A DNA stretch of 37,043 bases from Deltaproteobacteria bacterium (GTDB lineage: Bacteria; Myxococcota_A; UBA9160; SMWR01): assembly GCA_002729515.1 (NCBI GenBank), contig PBYF01000119.1, positions 1 to 37,043 on the forward strand, written 5' to 3'. The notes beneath the pieces were generated by a model that was given only the letters and a program-made list of their open reading frames with translations, was not told where the DNA came from and did not search any database. Shown one piece after another: positions 7,536 to 16,919 of the stretch (its first letter is position 1; each line of letters opens with the position of its first letter). The translations under genes were made by a program, and so were the position numbers.

Positions 7536-8318
7536 ATGAAGATCATGGTCTGTCTCAAACAGGTGCCGCACCAGGACGCCCGGCTCGACATCAAGGGCGA
7601 CGGCACGTGGATCCAAGAAGACAACATCAAGTTCGAGATCAACAGCTACGACACGTACGCGCTCGAAGAGGCGCTGCGCATCAAGGACGCTGGCGAAGCC
7701 GAGGTCCTGGTCGTCTCGATCGGACCGGACCGCGTCACCCAGGCTCTGCGCACCGCCCTCGGCATGGGCGCCGACCGCGCCGTCCACATCAAGGACGACG
7801 AGACGGAAGGCTCCGACGCCCTCGGCGTCGCGAGATTGCTGGCGGCCGTGGCGAAGGAGGAGAATCCGGACCTCATCCTGGCCGGATTCATGTCCGACGA
7901 CGGAAACTTCTCGGCCGTACCTCCGATGCTGGCCGAGTTGGCGGGAGTCCCCCACACGACGGCGGCTGTGAAGGCGGAGCGGAGCAACGGCACCGTGCGC
8001 TGCGACCGGGAGATCGAGGGGGGCGCTCGCGAGGTGGTCGACCTCCAGACCCCGTGCCTCGTGGCGGTCCAGACCGGAATCAACCAGGTCCGCTACGCGT
8101 CGCTCAAGGGAATCATGGCCGCCAAGAAGAAGCCGTGTGACGTGAAGAGCGTCGGCGACCTCGGTCTTTCGGGGCAGGTGGGTGCCGCCGCCGCGAAGGT
8201 GAAGGTGAAAAGTATCGCGGTGCCCCCGAAGGGTGACCGTGCCGACATTCTCGAGGGCTCGACCGACGAAATCGCCGCCACCCTCGCCACGAAGATCAAG
8301 GAACTGGGGTTGCTCTGA
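7536..8318 (+). CDS. etfB: Electron transfer flavoprotein, beta subunit
   Basis: 260-aa ETF small subunit, which binds AMP and pairs with EtfA to carry electrons from acyl-CoA dehydrogenases to ETF:quinone oxidoreductase. It begins MKIMVCLKQVPHQD as the family does and contains the signature region around EIEGGAREVVDLQTPCLVAVQ followed by RYASLKGIMAAKKKP. The domain is full length. A strong AGGAGG lies about 14 bp upstream of the ATG. Its TGA overlaps the etfA ATG by one base (TGATG). It fits the beta-oxidation enzymes encoded at 26.3-28.1 kb. Confidence 0.97.
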   Translation: MKIMVCLKQVPHQDARLDIKGDGTWIQEDNIKFEINSYDTYALEEALRIKDAGEAEVLVVSIGPDRVTQALRTALGMGADRAVHIKDDETEGSDALGVARLLAAVAKEENPDLILAGFMSDDGNFSAVPPMLAELAGVPHTTAAVKAERSNGTVRCDREIEGGAREVVDLQTPCLVAVQTGINQVRYASLKGIMAAKKKPCDVKSVGDLGLSGQVGAAAAKVKVKSIAVPPKGDRADILEGSTDEIAATLATKIKELGLL

Positions 8319-9295
8319 TGTCAACTATTCTCATCGTCGCAGAAATCCAGAACGGTGCGATCCGCGAGTCGAGCTACGAGCTCGCCGCGTTCGCCCAGAA
8401 GATCGCCGGTGAGACCGGCGGCAGCGTCAAAGGTCTGGTGGCGGGCCAGGGCATAGACGCCCTCGCCGAGGAGTTCTCGAAGAAGGGCGGAGGCGAAGTC
8501 TACGCGGCCGACCACGAGACGCTCGCGAACTACAACGCGGAGGCCCTCGGCGCCGCCATCCGCGCGGCGGTGGACGCCTCGGGTGCCGACCTGGTTCTGG
8601 TCTCGAACACGCCTAGCGGTTGGGACGTGGCCCCGCGTATCGCCGCGGCCCTCGATGCCGGATTCGTGAGCGATTGCTTCGCCGTCGACGTGGACGGCGG
8701 CAAGCCGGTCTTCCGCCGGCGCGTCTTCAACGGGAAGCTCGACGCCACGGTTTCCGCCGAGGCCGAGCGGATCGTCGCAACGGTGCAGCCCGGTGCGACC
8801 GCAGCCTACGAGGGGGAAAGCGACGGCAGCGTCACGAAGCTCGACGTGACCATCGATGCCGGAGCCTTCAAGACCGCATTCGTAGAAATCAAGCAGGCTG
8901 AATCCACGGGTGTCGACCTGACCAAAGCCGATGTCATCGTCTCCGGCGGCCGCGGCGTGGGAGCTCCCGAAAAGTTCACGGAAGTGATCCAACCGCTCGC
9001 CGACGCGCTCAGCGGCGCCATGGGCGCCTCCCGGCCCGTGGTGGACGCGGGATGGCTGCCCCACGAGTACCAGGTCGGCTCGTCCGGGCAGGTGGTGCAG
9101 CCCAAGCTGTACATCGCCTGCGGCATCTCCGGCGCCATCCAGCACCTCGTCGGCATGAAGACTTCGAACTTCATCATCGCCATCAACAAGGACCCGGACG
9201 CGCCGATATTCGAGGTCGCAAATCTCGGCGTCGTCGGCGACCTCCTCGAGGTCGTACCGGCACTGACCAAGGCAGTGCAGGAAGCGAAAGGCTAG
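8318..9295 (+). CDS. etfA: Electron transfer flavoprotein, alpha subunit
   Basis: 325-aa ETF large subunit with an N-terminal alpha/beta domain ([10 protein letters not shown]...) and a C-terminal FAD-binding domain. FAD contacts are recognisable: [45 protein letters not shown], and [20 protein letters not shown] near the C-terminus. It forms a heterodimer with EtfB in the cytoplasm. The one-base overlap with etfB indicates a single operon. The conventional dehydrogenase-linked type is more likely than a bifurcating EtfAB, since no bifurcating partner is adjacent; this is an inference. Confidence 0.97.
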   Translation: MSTILIVAEIQNGAIRESSYELAAFAQKIAGETGGSVKGLVAGQGIDALAEEFSKKGGGEVYAADHETLANYNAEALGAAIRAAVDASGADLVLVSNTPSGWDVAPRIAAALDAGFVSDCFAVDVDGGKPVFRRRVFNGKLDATVSAEAERIVATVQPGATAAYEGESDGSVTKLDVTIDAGAFKTAFVEIKQAESTGVDLTKADVIVSGGRGVGAPEKFTEVIQPLADALSGAMGASRPVVDAGWLPHEYQVGSSGQVVQPKLYIACGISGAIQHLVGMKTSNFIIAINKDPDAPIFEVANLGVVGDLLEVVPALTKAVQEAKG

Positions 9296-9305
9296 AGAGA
9301 TTCCA

Positions 9306-9335
9306 GCCCCCGCAAGCACTCGTACGGGCGGGGGC
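9306..9335 (+). terminator. GC hairpin after etfA
   Basis: Eight-base arms GCCCCCGC (9306-9313) and GCGGGGGC (9328-9335) enclose a 14-base loop, 11 bp after the etfA stop and 50 bp before efp. No U-run follows, so termination may be weak or factor-dependent, or this may be an efp leader element. Confidence 0.4.
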
Positions 9336-9385
9336 CGCTTCGAATCCGTCCGGCGAAGCCGGGTCGCGAAGGATCGGGGGCAGGC

Positions 9386-9949
9386 ATGGCGGTCGACACG
9401 TCCAGCTTTCGCAACGGGTTGAAGATCGAGCTCGACGGCGAGCCCTTCACCATCACCTATTTCCAACACGTGAAGCCCGGAAAGGGCGGCGCATTCGTTC
9501 GCACCAAGGTCAAGAGCCTGAAGAGCGGCAAGGTAATCGACAAGCGCTTCCGCGCGGGTGAGAAGGTCGAGCTCGCCGACATCGAGGAGCGCCGGATGCA
9601 GTACCTCTACCAGGACGGTGACAGCCTCATCTTCATGGACAACAAGAGCTACGACCAGACACCCTTCACCGCGGAAGTGGTGGGCGAAGGCGCCAAGTTC
9701 CTGAAGGAAAATATCGACGTCGACGTTCTTTTCTGGAAGGGCGTGCCGCTCAACGTCGACCTCCCCAACTTCATCGAAGCAGTGGTTGCGAAATGCGAGC
9801 CCGGCGAGAAGGGCGACACCGCATCGAACGTCACCAAGCCCGCGACCCTCGAAACCGGGGCGGTGGTGCAGGTTCCGCTCTTCATCAAGGAAGGTGAATC
9901 GATCCGCGTCGATACGCGCTCCGGAGAGTACGTCGAGCGGGTCAACTGA
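9386..9949 (+). CDS. efp: Translation elongation factor P
   Basis: 187-aa EF-P, which binds between the ribosomal P and E sites and relieves stalling at polyproline. All three beta-barrel domains are present: the KOW-like domain with the tip loop HVKPGKGGAF whose Lys (about residue 32) is the modified residue in Lys-type EF-Ps, the central OB domain (DADSLIF-like YQDGDSLIFMDN), and the C-terminal domain ending GEYVERVN. Length and ends match the family. No epmA/epmB or rhamnosyltransferase gene is nearby, so the modification type is unknown. The patatin-like gene starts seven bases later. Confidence 0.96.
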   Translation: MAVDTSSFRNGLKIELDGEPFTITYFQHVKPGKGGAFVRTKVKSLKSGKVIDKRFRAGEKVELADIEERRMQYLYQDGDSLIFMDNKSYDQTPFTAEVVGEGAKFLKENIDVDVLFWKGVPLNVDLPNFIEAVVAKCEPGEKGDTASNVTKPATLETGAVVQVPLFIKEGESIRVDTRSGEYVERVN

Positions 9950-9955
9950 GCCGCT

Positions 9956-11206
9956 GTGAGCTCCAACACGACCTCGCGAGGACCGCGCCGAGCATTGGTC
10001 TTCTCCGGAGGAGGTGCCCGCGGCGCCTACGAAGCCGGCTTCGTCCGCTACCTGTGCGACGAGCTGCCGCGGCGGCTGGGGCGCCCGCCACAGATCGACA
10101 TCCTCTGCGGCACCTCGGTCGGCGCGATCCACGCCTGCTACCTCGCCGCCACCGCCCACCAGACAGAAGGCCGGGGGGCGCGCCTCGTCGACGTCTGGAC
10201 CCGGATGCAACTCGACCAGATCCTGCCACTCTCCGCGCGCGACCTGCTGGCGCTGCCGCGTCGCATCCTCGGAATGCGCAAGATCGCCGAGGCACTGAAA
10301 GACGGCGACCTCCCCGACCGGCTCTACGGCCTCTTCGACACCAAGCCGCTCGAGGAACTGGTGCTCGGTGCGATCCCATGGCGCGGAATCCGCAACAACA
10401 TACGCGCGGGTCGGCTCGATGCGGCCTGCGTGGCGGCGACCCAGATCGGAACGGGAAACGTCGTGGTCTTCATGGAGACACGCGACCGCACCATCCCCCA
10501 ATGGACACGCGACCCGACCGTCGTGCCGCGACCCACGCGGCTGCTGCCGACACACGCCCTGGCATCGGCCGCCATACCGCTGGTGTTTCCCGCTGTGCGC
10601 GTGGCGAGCACCTACTACGCCGATGGCGGCCTGCGCCTCAACACGCCCCTGGCACCGGCGCTGCGCCTCGGGGCCGACCGCGTGCTCGTGGTGGCGCTGC
10701 GCCAGGAAACTCGGAACGCCAGCGAGGCGGAGCTCACGCGGACTCACGGAGCGGCCTACGGAAGCCCCCTGTTCCTATTCGGCAAAGTCTTGAACGCATT
10801 GATGCTCGACCACCTCGACACGGACCTCAGCCGCATGCACGTGGTCAACGAAATCCTCGAGCACGGAGAAACCGCCTACGGTGCTGGATTCACCGACAAG
10901 CTGAACCAGGTAGCCCTGCGGAAGTCTGCGCGGCCCTTCCGCCACATCCACGACCTCGTGATCCGCCCGACGGCCGACCCGGGGCTGCTCGCCGGCCAGA
11001 TCCTGAGCAACCTCAGCGATGCCCACTCGCGCTCGCCCCTGATCCGACTCGCGGCCCGGGGCCTCGAAGACGGCGACCGGAGTCCGGAGTCGGATCTGCT
11101 CTCCTACCTTCTCTTCGACAGCGATTTCGTCGCTCCGCTCGCGGATCTCGGCTACCGGGACGCGGCCGCACGGGAAGAGGAACTCGTGGCATTCTTCACA
11201 GACTGA
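9956..11206 (+). CDS. Patatin-like phospholipase
   Basis: 416-aa protein with all patatin hallmarks: the oxyanion loop SGGGARGAYEAG (about 17-28), the nucleophile motif GTSVG (Ser about 54) and the dyad Asp in YADGGLRLNTP. It should act as a serine lipid acyl hydrolase. There is no signal peptide or beta-barrel domain, so this is a cytosolic or membrane-peripheral type rather than a PlpD/type V secretion form. The GTG start is six bases after the efp stop, suggesting co-transcription. The C-terminal 120 residues form a helical extension of unknown role. Confidence 0.9.
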   Translation: MSSNTTSRGPRRALVFSGGGARGAYEAGFVRYLCDELPRRLGRPPQIDILCGTSVGAIHACYLAATAHQTEGRGARLVDVWTRMQLDQILPLSARDLLALPRRILGMRKIAEALKDGDLPDRLYGLFDTKPLEELVLGAIPWRGIRNNIRAGRLDAACVAATQIGTGNVVVFMETRDRTIPQWTRDPTVVPRPTRLLPTHALASAAIPLVFPAVRVASTYYADGGLRLNTPLAPALRLGADRVLVVALRQETRNASEAELTRTHGAAYGSPLFLFGKVLNALMLDHLDTDLSRMHVVNEILEHGETAYGAGFTDKLNQVALRKSARPFRHIHDLVIRPTADPGLLAGQILSNLSDAHSRSPLIRLAARGLEDGDRSPESDLLSYLLFDSDFVAPLADLGYRDAAAREEELVAFFTD

Positions 11207-11294
11207 GACCGGGCACCGCGGGACGCCGAAAGCCACCTGTACCCGCGGGCCCCGCTGCTGGGACAGCCCGGCGCCTGCGCTACCCTGACCCGCC

Positions 11295-12263
11295 GTGCGC
11301 GGGGACCAGCTTGCCCGGCAATGGCAGCTCGTCCAGCGGCTCGCGAAGAGCCGGGCGGGTTGCAGCCTCGACGATCTCGCCGACGAGCTCGGCTGTGTCC
11401 GGCGAACGGTCTACCGAGACCTCGACGCGTTGATGTACGCCGGGTTCCCGGTGGTCTCGGAAAAGCGAGACGGGCGCGTCTTCTACCGTTTTCTGGATAG
11501 CTTCGGCCTGGGCGACGTCCCTTTCACGTCGGACGAGATCCTGGCCCTCGCCTTCGGCGAAGACCTGCTGCGCCAGCTCGAGGGCACCGTCTTCCACGAC
11601 TCCGTGCGCTCGGCACTCCAGAAGATCCGAGCCGGCCTCTCGCCCGAACTCGAAGCCTACCTGGCGCGGCTGGGCGACACCTTCCGCGTGCTGCCCGACC
11701 CGCACAAGAACTACGCCCGCTCTCGGGAGACGATCCGGACGCTCCACGACGCCGTGCTCCGGCAACGCACGGTCCGCATGCGCTACCGCACGGGTCGCAC
11801 CGGAAAGGAGGCCACCCGGGACCTCGACCCCTACCGGGTCTGGTACCGAAGCGGCGGCCTCTACGTCGTGGGACTCGACCACCGGAGCGGCGAGATCCGT
11901 ACGTTCGCGGTCGAACGCATCCAGGCACTCGAGACGACGAAACGGAGCTTCTCGGTGCCCAAGAGCTTCGACTTCGACGCGTGGGCTGCCGGCTCGTTCG
12001 GCGTAATCGCCGAACCGGCCAGCAAAGTCCGCATCCGCTTCGACCGCCGCTGGGCGAGCTACGTGGAAGAGCACACCTGGCACACGAGCCAACAGCTCCA
12101 GCGGCGACGCGGTGGCTCCGTGGAACTCGCGATGGAGGTGGGCGAAACCGCCGACCTGCGCTCATGGATCCTCTCGTTCGGTTCGGGCGCAGAGGTGCTC
12201 GAGCCCGAGTCGCTCCGCAAGGCGATCGTCGCAGACCTCGAGGCGTCACTCGGGCGCTACTAG
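11295..12263 (+). CDS. WYL-domain transcriptional regulator
   Basis: 322-aa regulator. The N-terminal winged helix-turn-helix (about 1-65; SLDDLADELGCVRRTVYRDLDALMYAG) belongs to the DeoR/HTH_11 type. The WYL domain (about 150-235) contains PYRVWYRSGGLYVVGLD and FAVERIQAL, and a WCX-like C-terminal domain follows. WYL proteins sense nucleic-acid-type or other ligands and control defence, DNA-damage or metabolic genes; no defence genes are adjacent. A GTG start is used. It may control itself or the flanking lipase or membrane-protein gene. Confidence 0.9.
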   Translation: MRGDQLARQWQLVQRLAKSRAGCSLDDLADELGCVRRTVYRDLDALMYAGFPVVSEKRDGRVFYRFLDSFGLGDVPFTSDEILALAFGEDLLRQLEGTVFHDSVRSALQKIRAGLSPELEAYLARLGDTFRVLPDPHKNYARSRETIRTLHDAVLRQRTVRMRYRTGRTGKEATRDLDPYRVWYRSGGLYVVGLDHRSGEIRTFAVERIQALETTKRSFSVPKSFDFDAWAAGSFGVIAEPASKVRIRFDRRWASYVEEHTWHTSQQLQRRRGGSVELAMEVGETADLRSWILSFGSGAEVLEPESLRKAIVADLEASLGRY

Positions 12264-12269
12264 CGCCGC

Positions 12270-12289
12270 GCCCGGCGCACGCGCCGGGC
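12270..12289 (+). terminator. Hairpin terminator candidate after WYL regulator
   Basis: A perfect eight-base stem (GCCCGGCG / CGCCGGGC) with loop CACG begins seven bases after the stop. It is followed by a GGGGCCCC self-complementary block and CTCTT, a poor U-tract. Confidence 0.45.
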
Positions 12290-12375
12290 CTGGGGCCCCT
12301 CTTAGCCCCACTGAGGACGGCCGCCTAGAATGGGCCCCCGGGGTGTCACGAATCCTTTTTCTCACCGCCGGTCCC

Positions 12376-14043
12376 ATGCCCGCGCTCGGCCTGCTCCTGG
12401 CGCTGGCCCTCCTCGCTGCCGGCTCTCCGGCCACGGCCAACGAGCCGGCGGACTTCTCGGCCGGCCGGCTCTGGGTTCCGGATGCGGCGCTCGGCGACGT
12501 CACACCGGCGCAGCGCCACGCACGCTGGCAACGCAACGTGGTGAACGTCGCGAAGCCGGCGCTGGCCCTGGCCGGGGCAGCGCTCCTCGGCTGGGGGGCG
12601 TGGCTGCGCCGCGCTGGACACGCCGGCCGCGGGCGACGCCTTCGCGATGCGCTGCTCGCGCTGCTCGGTGTCGCGGGCTTTGCCGGCTGGTGGAACTTCG
12701 GGTTCTTCCACTACCCGGAATTCGTGCACCCCCACGAGTTCTTCCACTACACGATCGGCGCCAAGTACTACCCCGAGCTGGGCTACACGCGGCTCTACAC
12801 GTGCACCACCGCAGCCGACGTCGAAGCGGGGCTCGGCGCGCGCGTCGCCACACGGCGCATGACCGATCTCGAGAACTACGAGCTCGTGCCCGCGGCCGAG
12901 GCCGCAGCCGATCCCCAGCGCTGCAAGCAGTTCTTTTCGCCCGAGCGCTGGAAACTGTTTACCGGTGACATCGCCTGGTTCCGCGAGCGCATGGAGCCCG
13001 ACGCCTGGGAGCAGCTGCAGCGCGACCACGGTTACAACCCGACGCCGGTGTGGGGCATCCTCGGCCGAGCCCTCCTCGGCGACGGCCCACTTCGCGCGGA
13101 GCGAGTCGCCACCCTCTCCCTCGTCGATCCGATGCTCATCGTGTCGCTGTGGGCACTGGCCGCCTTGGCCTTCGGCTGGCGCGCGGCCTGCGTGGGCCTG
13201 CTCTATTGGGGCACCAACCACCCCGCGGAGTACAGCTGGGTCGGCGGCGCGTATCTGCGCCACGACTGGCTGCTCGCGAGCGTCGCGGGGTTCGCCCTGC
13301 TGCGCCACCGGAGACCAGTCGCGGCGGGCTTCCTGCTCGGCTGGGCATCGCTGCTTCGCGTCTTCCCGGCGCTCTTCCTCGCGCCCGTCGCCTTCCGCGC
13401 GCTGGGTCCGCTGCGCCGCGACCGGCGACTCGCCCCGGTCCACCGGGGCATTGCGCTGGGAACCCTGCTCGCGGTGGCGCTCGGCGTGCCGCTCTCGATC
13501 TGGAGCAGCGGAGGCAGCGCATGGCCCGCCTTTGCCGAGAACGCGCGGGTGCACGCGGCGGCTCTAAGCAACAACGCGCTCGGGCTCGGCGTACTCGTGC
13601 ACCACGTCCCGGACGCGAGCGAGAAACGGCTCGCCGAGCGAGGACAGGACTTGGGCCGAGCCTGGAAGCAGGCCCGCCGCACGAGCCGCAGCACCCGCTG
13701 GCCCCTGTTTTTCCTGCTCGCAGCGCTACTCGTCGCGGGCATCGCGTGGGCATCGCGGCGTGTCCCCGACTGGGAGGCCGCGATCCTGGGCGTGGGCCTC
13801 GTTCCGATCCTGCTCGAGCCCGCCGGCTACTACACCTCGATCTTCCTGGCCTACGCATTCCTGCGCAGCGGCGGCGAAGCGGTCGGCGCAGCGCTGTGCC
13901 TGCTCTCGGTCGCGGGCTGGCTCGCCGCCGCCCTCTGGCTCCAATGGGACGAGATCGCCGTTGCGACCAGCGCCGCCCTGATCCTCTTCATCGGGGTCGC
14001 CAGCTGGCTCGCGGGCCGGCGTGCCGTGCAAGCCGAGCCCTAG
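12376..14043 (+). CDS. Polytopic membrane protein, GT-C/GT87-like
   Basis: 555-aa protein with a cleavable or anchoring N-terminal segment (MPALGLLLALALLAAGSPATA) and roughly 11-13 transmembrane segments. A conserved extracytoplasmic stretch after the third segment includes HPHEFFHYTIGAKYYPELGY. The later part has the glycosyltransferase-87-like pattern AAGFLLGWASLLRVFPALFLAP. This layout suggests a GT-C-type, polyprenyl-phosphate-dependent sugar transferase, but no catalytic Asp pair can be assigned with confidence. An in-frame GTG at 12343 would add 11 residues. Its TAG stop shares CTAG with the stop of the convergent M16 lipoprotein gene. Confidence 0.65.
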   Translation: MPALGLLLALALLAAGSPATANEPADFSAGRLWVPDAALGDVTPAQRHARWQRNVVNVAKPALALAGAALLGWGAWLRRAGHAGRGRRLRDALLALLGVAGFAGWWNFGFFHYPEFVHPHEFFHYTIGAKYYPELGYTRLYTCTTAADVEAGLGARVATRRMTDLENYELVPAAEAAADPQRCKQFFSPERWKLFTGDIAWFRERMEPDAWEQLQRDHGYNPTPVWGILGRALLGDGPLRAERVATLSLVDPMLIVSLWALAALAFGWRAACVGLLYWGTNHPAEYSWVGGAYLRHDWLLASVAGFALLRHRRPVAAGFLLGWASLLRVFPALFLAPVAFRALGPLRRDRRLAPVHRGIALGTLLAVALGVPLSIWSSGGSAWPAFAENARVHAAALSNNALGLGVLVHHVPDASEKRLAERGQDLGRAWKQARRTSRSTRWPLFFLLAALLVAGIAWASRRVPDWEAAILGVGLVPILLEPAGYYTSIFLAYAFLRSGGEAVGAALCLLSVAGWLAAALWLQWDEIAVATSAALILFIGVASWLAGRRAVQAEP

Positions 14044-15476
14044 GGCTGAACGATCTCGACGGGGCCAAGGCCTTCGACCTGGGCGGACAGCGCCTCGGCC
14101 GGTCCGACGAGCACAATGACCATCCGCTCGGGGTGAAGCAACTCGCGCGCCATGCGAGCGGTATCGGCGGTCTCCACCGCGCGGAGGCGTCCGCGATACG
14201 TGTCCAGCGAGTCCTCGGGAAGCCCGTACACGTCGAGATCGACCTCGGAAGACACGACGGCGGTCGAAGTTTCGAGACCGAGCGCGAAGCCCCCCACCCG
14301 CAGGGCCTTGGCATTGCGCAGTTCAGCTGCGGTGGGCGGCTCGTCGCGCATCCGCTCGAGGTCGGACAGGGTCAAATCGAGCACGCGCCGCACCTCGGGC
14401 ACCCGCGTAAACGTAATCACGAGGAACGGCCCGGCGTGGCGGCGCAGACCGAAACCCGACCAGACGCCATAGGTGAGACCCCCCTCCGTCCGCAGCGTTT
14501 CCGTGAGACGCGAGGAGAAGCCGCCGCCACCGAGGACGGTGTTCATCAGCGAGGCCGGGATGCGGTCGGGATCGGTGCGCGCCAGCCCTTCATGGGCCAG
14601 CGCGATCCGGGCCTGGGCCAGGTCCGGCCGGTCGACGATGACGATGCGGCGTGCGTCGGGCACGCGCTGGGGCGGCGCCGGGCCCGGCGGAACGACTTCT
14701 CCCCGTTTCCACGCACCGAAGGCTTTTCCCGCGGCGGGGAGCAATGACTTCATGTCCGCGTCGCCGGCGGCGAAGAAGATCGCGTCGTTCGGAACGAAGA
14801 TGGAGCGGTGAAAGGCGCGCGCCTGCGATGCGTCGAGACGCGCGACGCTCTCGGCCGTTCCGCCGCGGGGCGCTCCATACGGATGATCCTTGTAAAGGGT
14901 GCGAGCCAGATGCCATCTGGACAGGGTGGCGGGGTCGTCCTTCGCGCGTTCGAGGGACGCCAGCATCTGGTCGCGCGCCCGGACAGCCTCGCGCGCTTCG
15001 AAGCGGGGCCTCAGCACCACGTCTGCGAGGATCTCGAGCAACCGGTCCCGGTCCCGCGAGAGCCCCGAGACCGTCACGGTGGTCGAGTCCCAGTCTCCAC
15101 CGACAGACAGCGAAGCGCCGATCTCGTCCGTCGCCTGCGAGAGCGCCAGCGCGTCCCGCTCCCCGGCGCCCCGCTTCATCAATTCTGTCGTAAACGCCGC
15201 GAGCCCCGCCCGCTCGGGTGCAACGAGGTCCCCACCCCGGCGCACCACCACGCCGAGCACGATGCGAGGCAGGCGCCGGTCCTCCAGAACCAATACCTCC
15301 ATGCCGTTGTCGAGCTTCGCGCGCTCGAGGGCACCGGGCTGAACCACCGGCGCGTCCAGGGCCGGCGGCGGCGGACGATCCCAGGCGGGCTTGCTCAGCG
15401 ACGCGCAGCCCGAGGCAAGGAGCACGAGCGCCATCACCGCCACCCGGCAGGAGTTCGTTCCCAACGCGCCGCTCAC
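14040..15476 (-). CDS. M16-family peptidase-like lipoprotein (non-catalytic subunit)
   Basis: 478 aa with a lipoprotein signal (lipobox LLASGC, Cys about 24), so it is probably tethered in the periplasm. Two M16 domains follow. The zinc motif HxxEH expected in GLAHxxEHM reads GLAAFTTELM, so zinc is not bound. The C-terminal substrate-binding Arg/Tyr motif is kept (ETLRTEGGLTYGV). This is the usual inactive partner of an M16B heterodimer; the active subunit is encoded immediately upstream, overlapping by four bases (GTGA). The export signals suggest the pair degrades peptides in the periplasm. Confidence 0.9.
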   Translation of the reverse strand: MSGALGTNSCRVAVMALVLLASGCASLSKPAWDRPPPPALDAPVVQPGALERAKLDNGMEVLVLEDRRLPRIVLGVVVRRGGDLVAPERAGLAAFTTELMKRGAGERDALALSQATDEIGASLSVGGDWDSTTVTVSGLSRDRDRLLEILADVVLRPRFEAREAVRARDQMLASLERAKDDPATLSRWHLARTLYKDHPYGAPRGGTAESVARLDASQARAFHRSIFVPNDAIFFAAGDADMKSLLPAAGKAFGAWKRGEVVPPGPAPPQRVPDARRIVIVDRPDLAQARIALAHEGLARTDPDRIPASLMNTVLGGGGFSSRLTETLRTEGGLTYGVWSGFGLRRHAGPFLVITFTRVPEVRRVLDLTLSDLERMRDEPPTAAELRNAKALRVGGFALGLETSTAVVSSEVDLDVYGLPEDSLDTYRGRLRAVETADTARMARELLHPERMVIVLVGPAEALSAQVEGLGPVEIVQP

Positions 15477-16870
15477 GTACCGTCTCCTCGATCCTTGCGT
15501 TCCGAAGCCGGCGGCGGAACCACGTGGACGACGCTGCGCTTCTCATCCTTCAGGTAGGTATTCGCCACCCGCTGGACGTCGGCACCAGTCACGGCGCGAA
15601 TCGCGGTCAGCCGCTCGTCGAGGGGACGCACCCTGCCGAAGGTCGACACCTCGCGACCCATGCGGCCGGCGAGACTGTGATTCGTGGCGAGACTGTTCAC
15701 CAACGCCACCTCGAGTTGGCGCTTGGCCTTGGCGAGTTCGTCGTCGCGAACACCCGATTGCTTGACCCGCTCGATCTCCGCCATGAAAAGGCCCTCGACG
15801 TCCTCGACCCCCACCCCGGGACGCACCTGGGCCACAGCGTAGAAGATGCCGGCGTCATCGAGTTCCCAGTAGGCACCTTCGGCGGAGAGGGCGCTCTCTT
15901 TCTCGTAGACGAGCTTTCGATAGAGCCGGCTCGAGCGCCCCGACGAGAGGATCGTCGAGAGCACGTCGAGGGCTTCGCCGTCCGCGTGACCCGTGGGCGG
16001 CGCGTGCCAAGCCGCCGCCAGGATGGGAGCACCCAGATCGAAGTGCACGATGGCTCGGCGCTCTCCGTCCTGCTCGGGCTCCTGAGTCGGATTGCGCGGC
16101 ACCTCCACCGGATCGAGCTTTCCAAAGGTGCGCCGGATGAGGTCGAGCGCCTCCTCGGAATCGAAGTCTCCGGCAATCGCGATCACGACGTTGTTTGGCG
16201 CGTAGTAGGAGTCGAAGAATTCGCGGCTCGCAGCCACCGTGGCCCGCTCGACGTCACTCCGCCAGCCGATCGGCGGCCACCGGTAGGGATGCGCCTGGAA
16301 GGTGAGCGCCATCAGGGCCTCCATGGCGCGACCCATCGGCTGGTCTTCGGTGCGCATGCGCCGCTCTTCGAGCACCACCTGCCGCTCGCTCTCCAGGTTC
16401 TTCTCGCTGATGTCGAGGTTCGCGAGGCGCTCGGCCTCGAGTTCGATGACCAGAGGCAGCACCTCCGACGTCACGTCCTCGAAATAGACGGTGAAATCCC
16501 GGCTCGTGTACGCATTGGTGCGCCCGCCGCGGGAATTGACCAACTGTGCGTGCATATCGGGCGGGATGTTCGAAGAGCCTCGGAACATCATGTGCTCGAA
16601 GAGATGGGCCAGCCCGGTGTACCGGCTTTCGTCTCGCGAACCCACCTTCACCCACATCTGGAAGGAGACGACGGGAGTCGTGTGGTCTTCCAGAGTGAGC
16701 ACAACGAGACCGTTGGACAGCTTGGTCTTCAGCATGCGCTCGCCCGGATCGCGGAAGCCGGGCTCGGGGATCACCACCGCTTCCGCGACGATCGAGTCCG
16801 CCCCCGCGGTCGCCGGAAACGCCAGAACCGCTGCCCAGAGGAGAAGAAACCCGCGACCAGATGCGCGCAT
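15473..16870 (-). CDS. M16-family zinc metallopeptidase (catalytic subunit)
   Basis: 465-aa exported M16 peptidase. The signal peptide is MRASGRGFLLLWAAVLAFPATAGA without a lipobox Cys. The active site is intact: HLFEH (about 89-93) inside GLAHLFEHMMFRG, with the third zinc ligand expected in the ERQVVLEERRM segment about 75 residues on. TNAYTSRDFTVYFE is also typical of the family. The C-terminal half is a second M16 domain. The start at 16870 is chosen because it opens the signal peptide; the upstream frame is antisense to the CoA-binding gene. It is translationally coupled to the inactive partner. Confidence 0.92.
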   Translation of the reverse strand: MRASGRGFLLLWAAVLAFPATAGADSIVAEAVVIPEPGFRDPGERMLKTKLSNGLVVLTLEDHTTPVVSFQMWVKVGSRDESRYTGLAHLFEHMMFRGSSNIPPDMHAQLVNSRGGRTNAYTSRDFTVYFEDVTSEVLPLVIELEAERLANLDISEKNLESERQVVLEERRMRTEDQPMGRAMEALMALTFQAHPYRWPPIGWRSDVERATVAASREFFDSYYAPNNVVIAIAGDFDSEEALDLIRRTFGKLDPVEVPRNPTQEPEQDGERRAIVHFDLGAPILAAAWHAPPTGHADGEALDVLSTILSSGRSSRLYRKLVYEKESALSAEGAYWELDDAGIFYAVAQVRPGVGVEDVEGLFMAEIERVKQSGVRDDELAKAKRQLEVALVNSLATNHSLAGRMGREVSTFGRVRPLDERLTAIRAVTGADVQRVANTYLKDEKRSVVHVVPPPASERKDRGDGT

Positions 16871-16919
16871 GGCGCGGTACAGTATCGGCCGCCGCCTGGG
16901 GTGTCGAGGAGGTCGCGCC

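Noticed and set aside
9336..9350. TTCGAATCC resembling a tRNA T-loop
   Set aside because: The flanking bases do not form the T-stem and no acceptor or anticodon arm can be drawn.
8321..10747. Very long minus-strand open frame opposite etfA, efp and the patatin gene
   Set aside because: It is the codon-bias shadow of well-identified plus-strand genes and has no recognisable domains.
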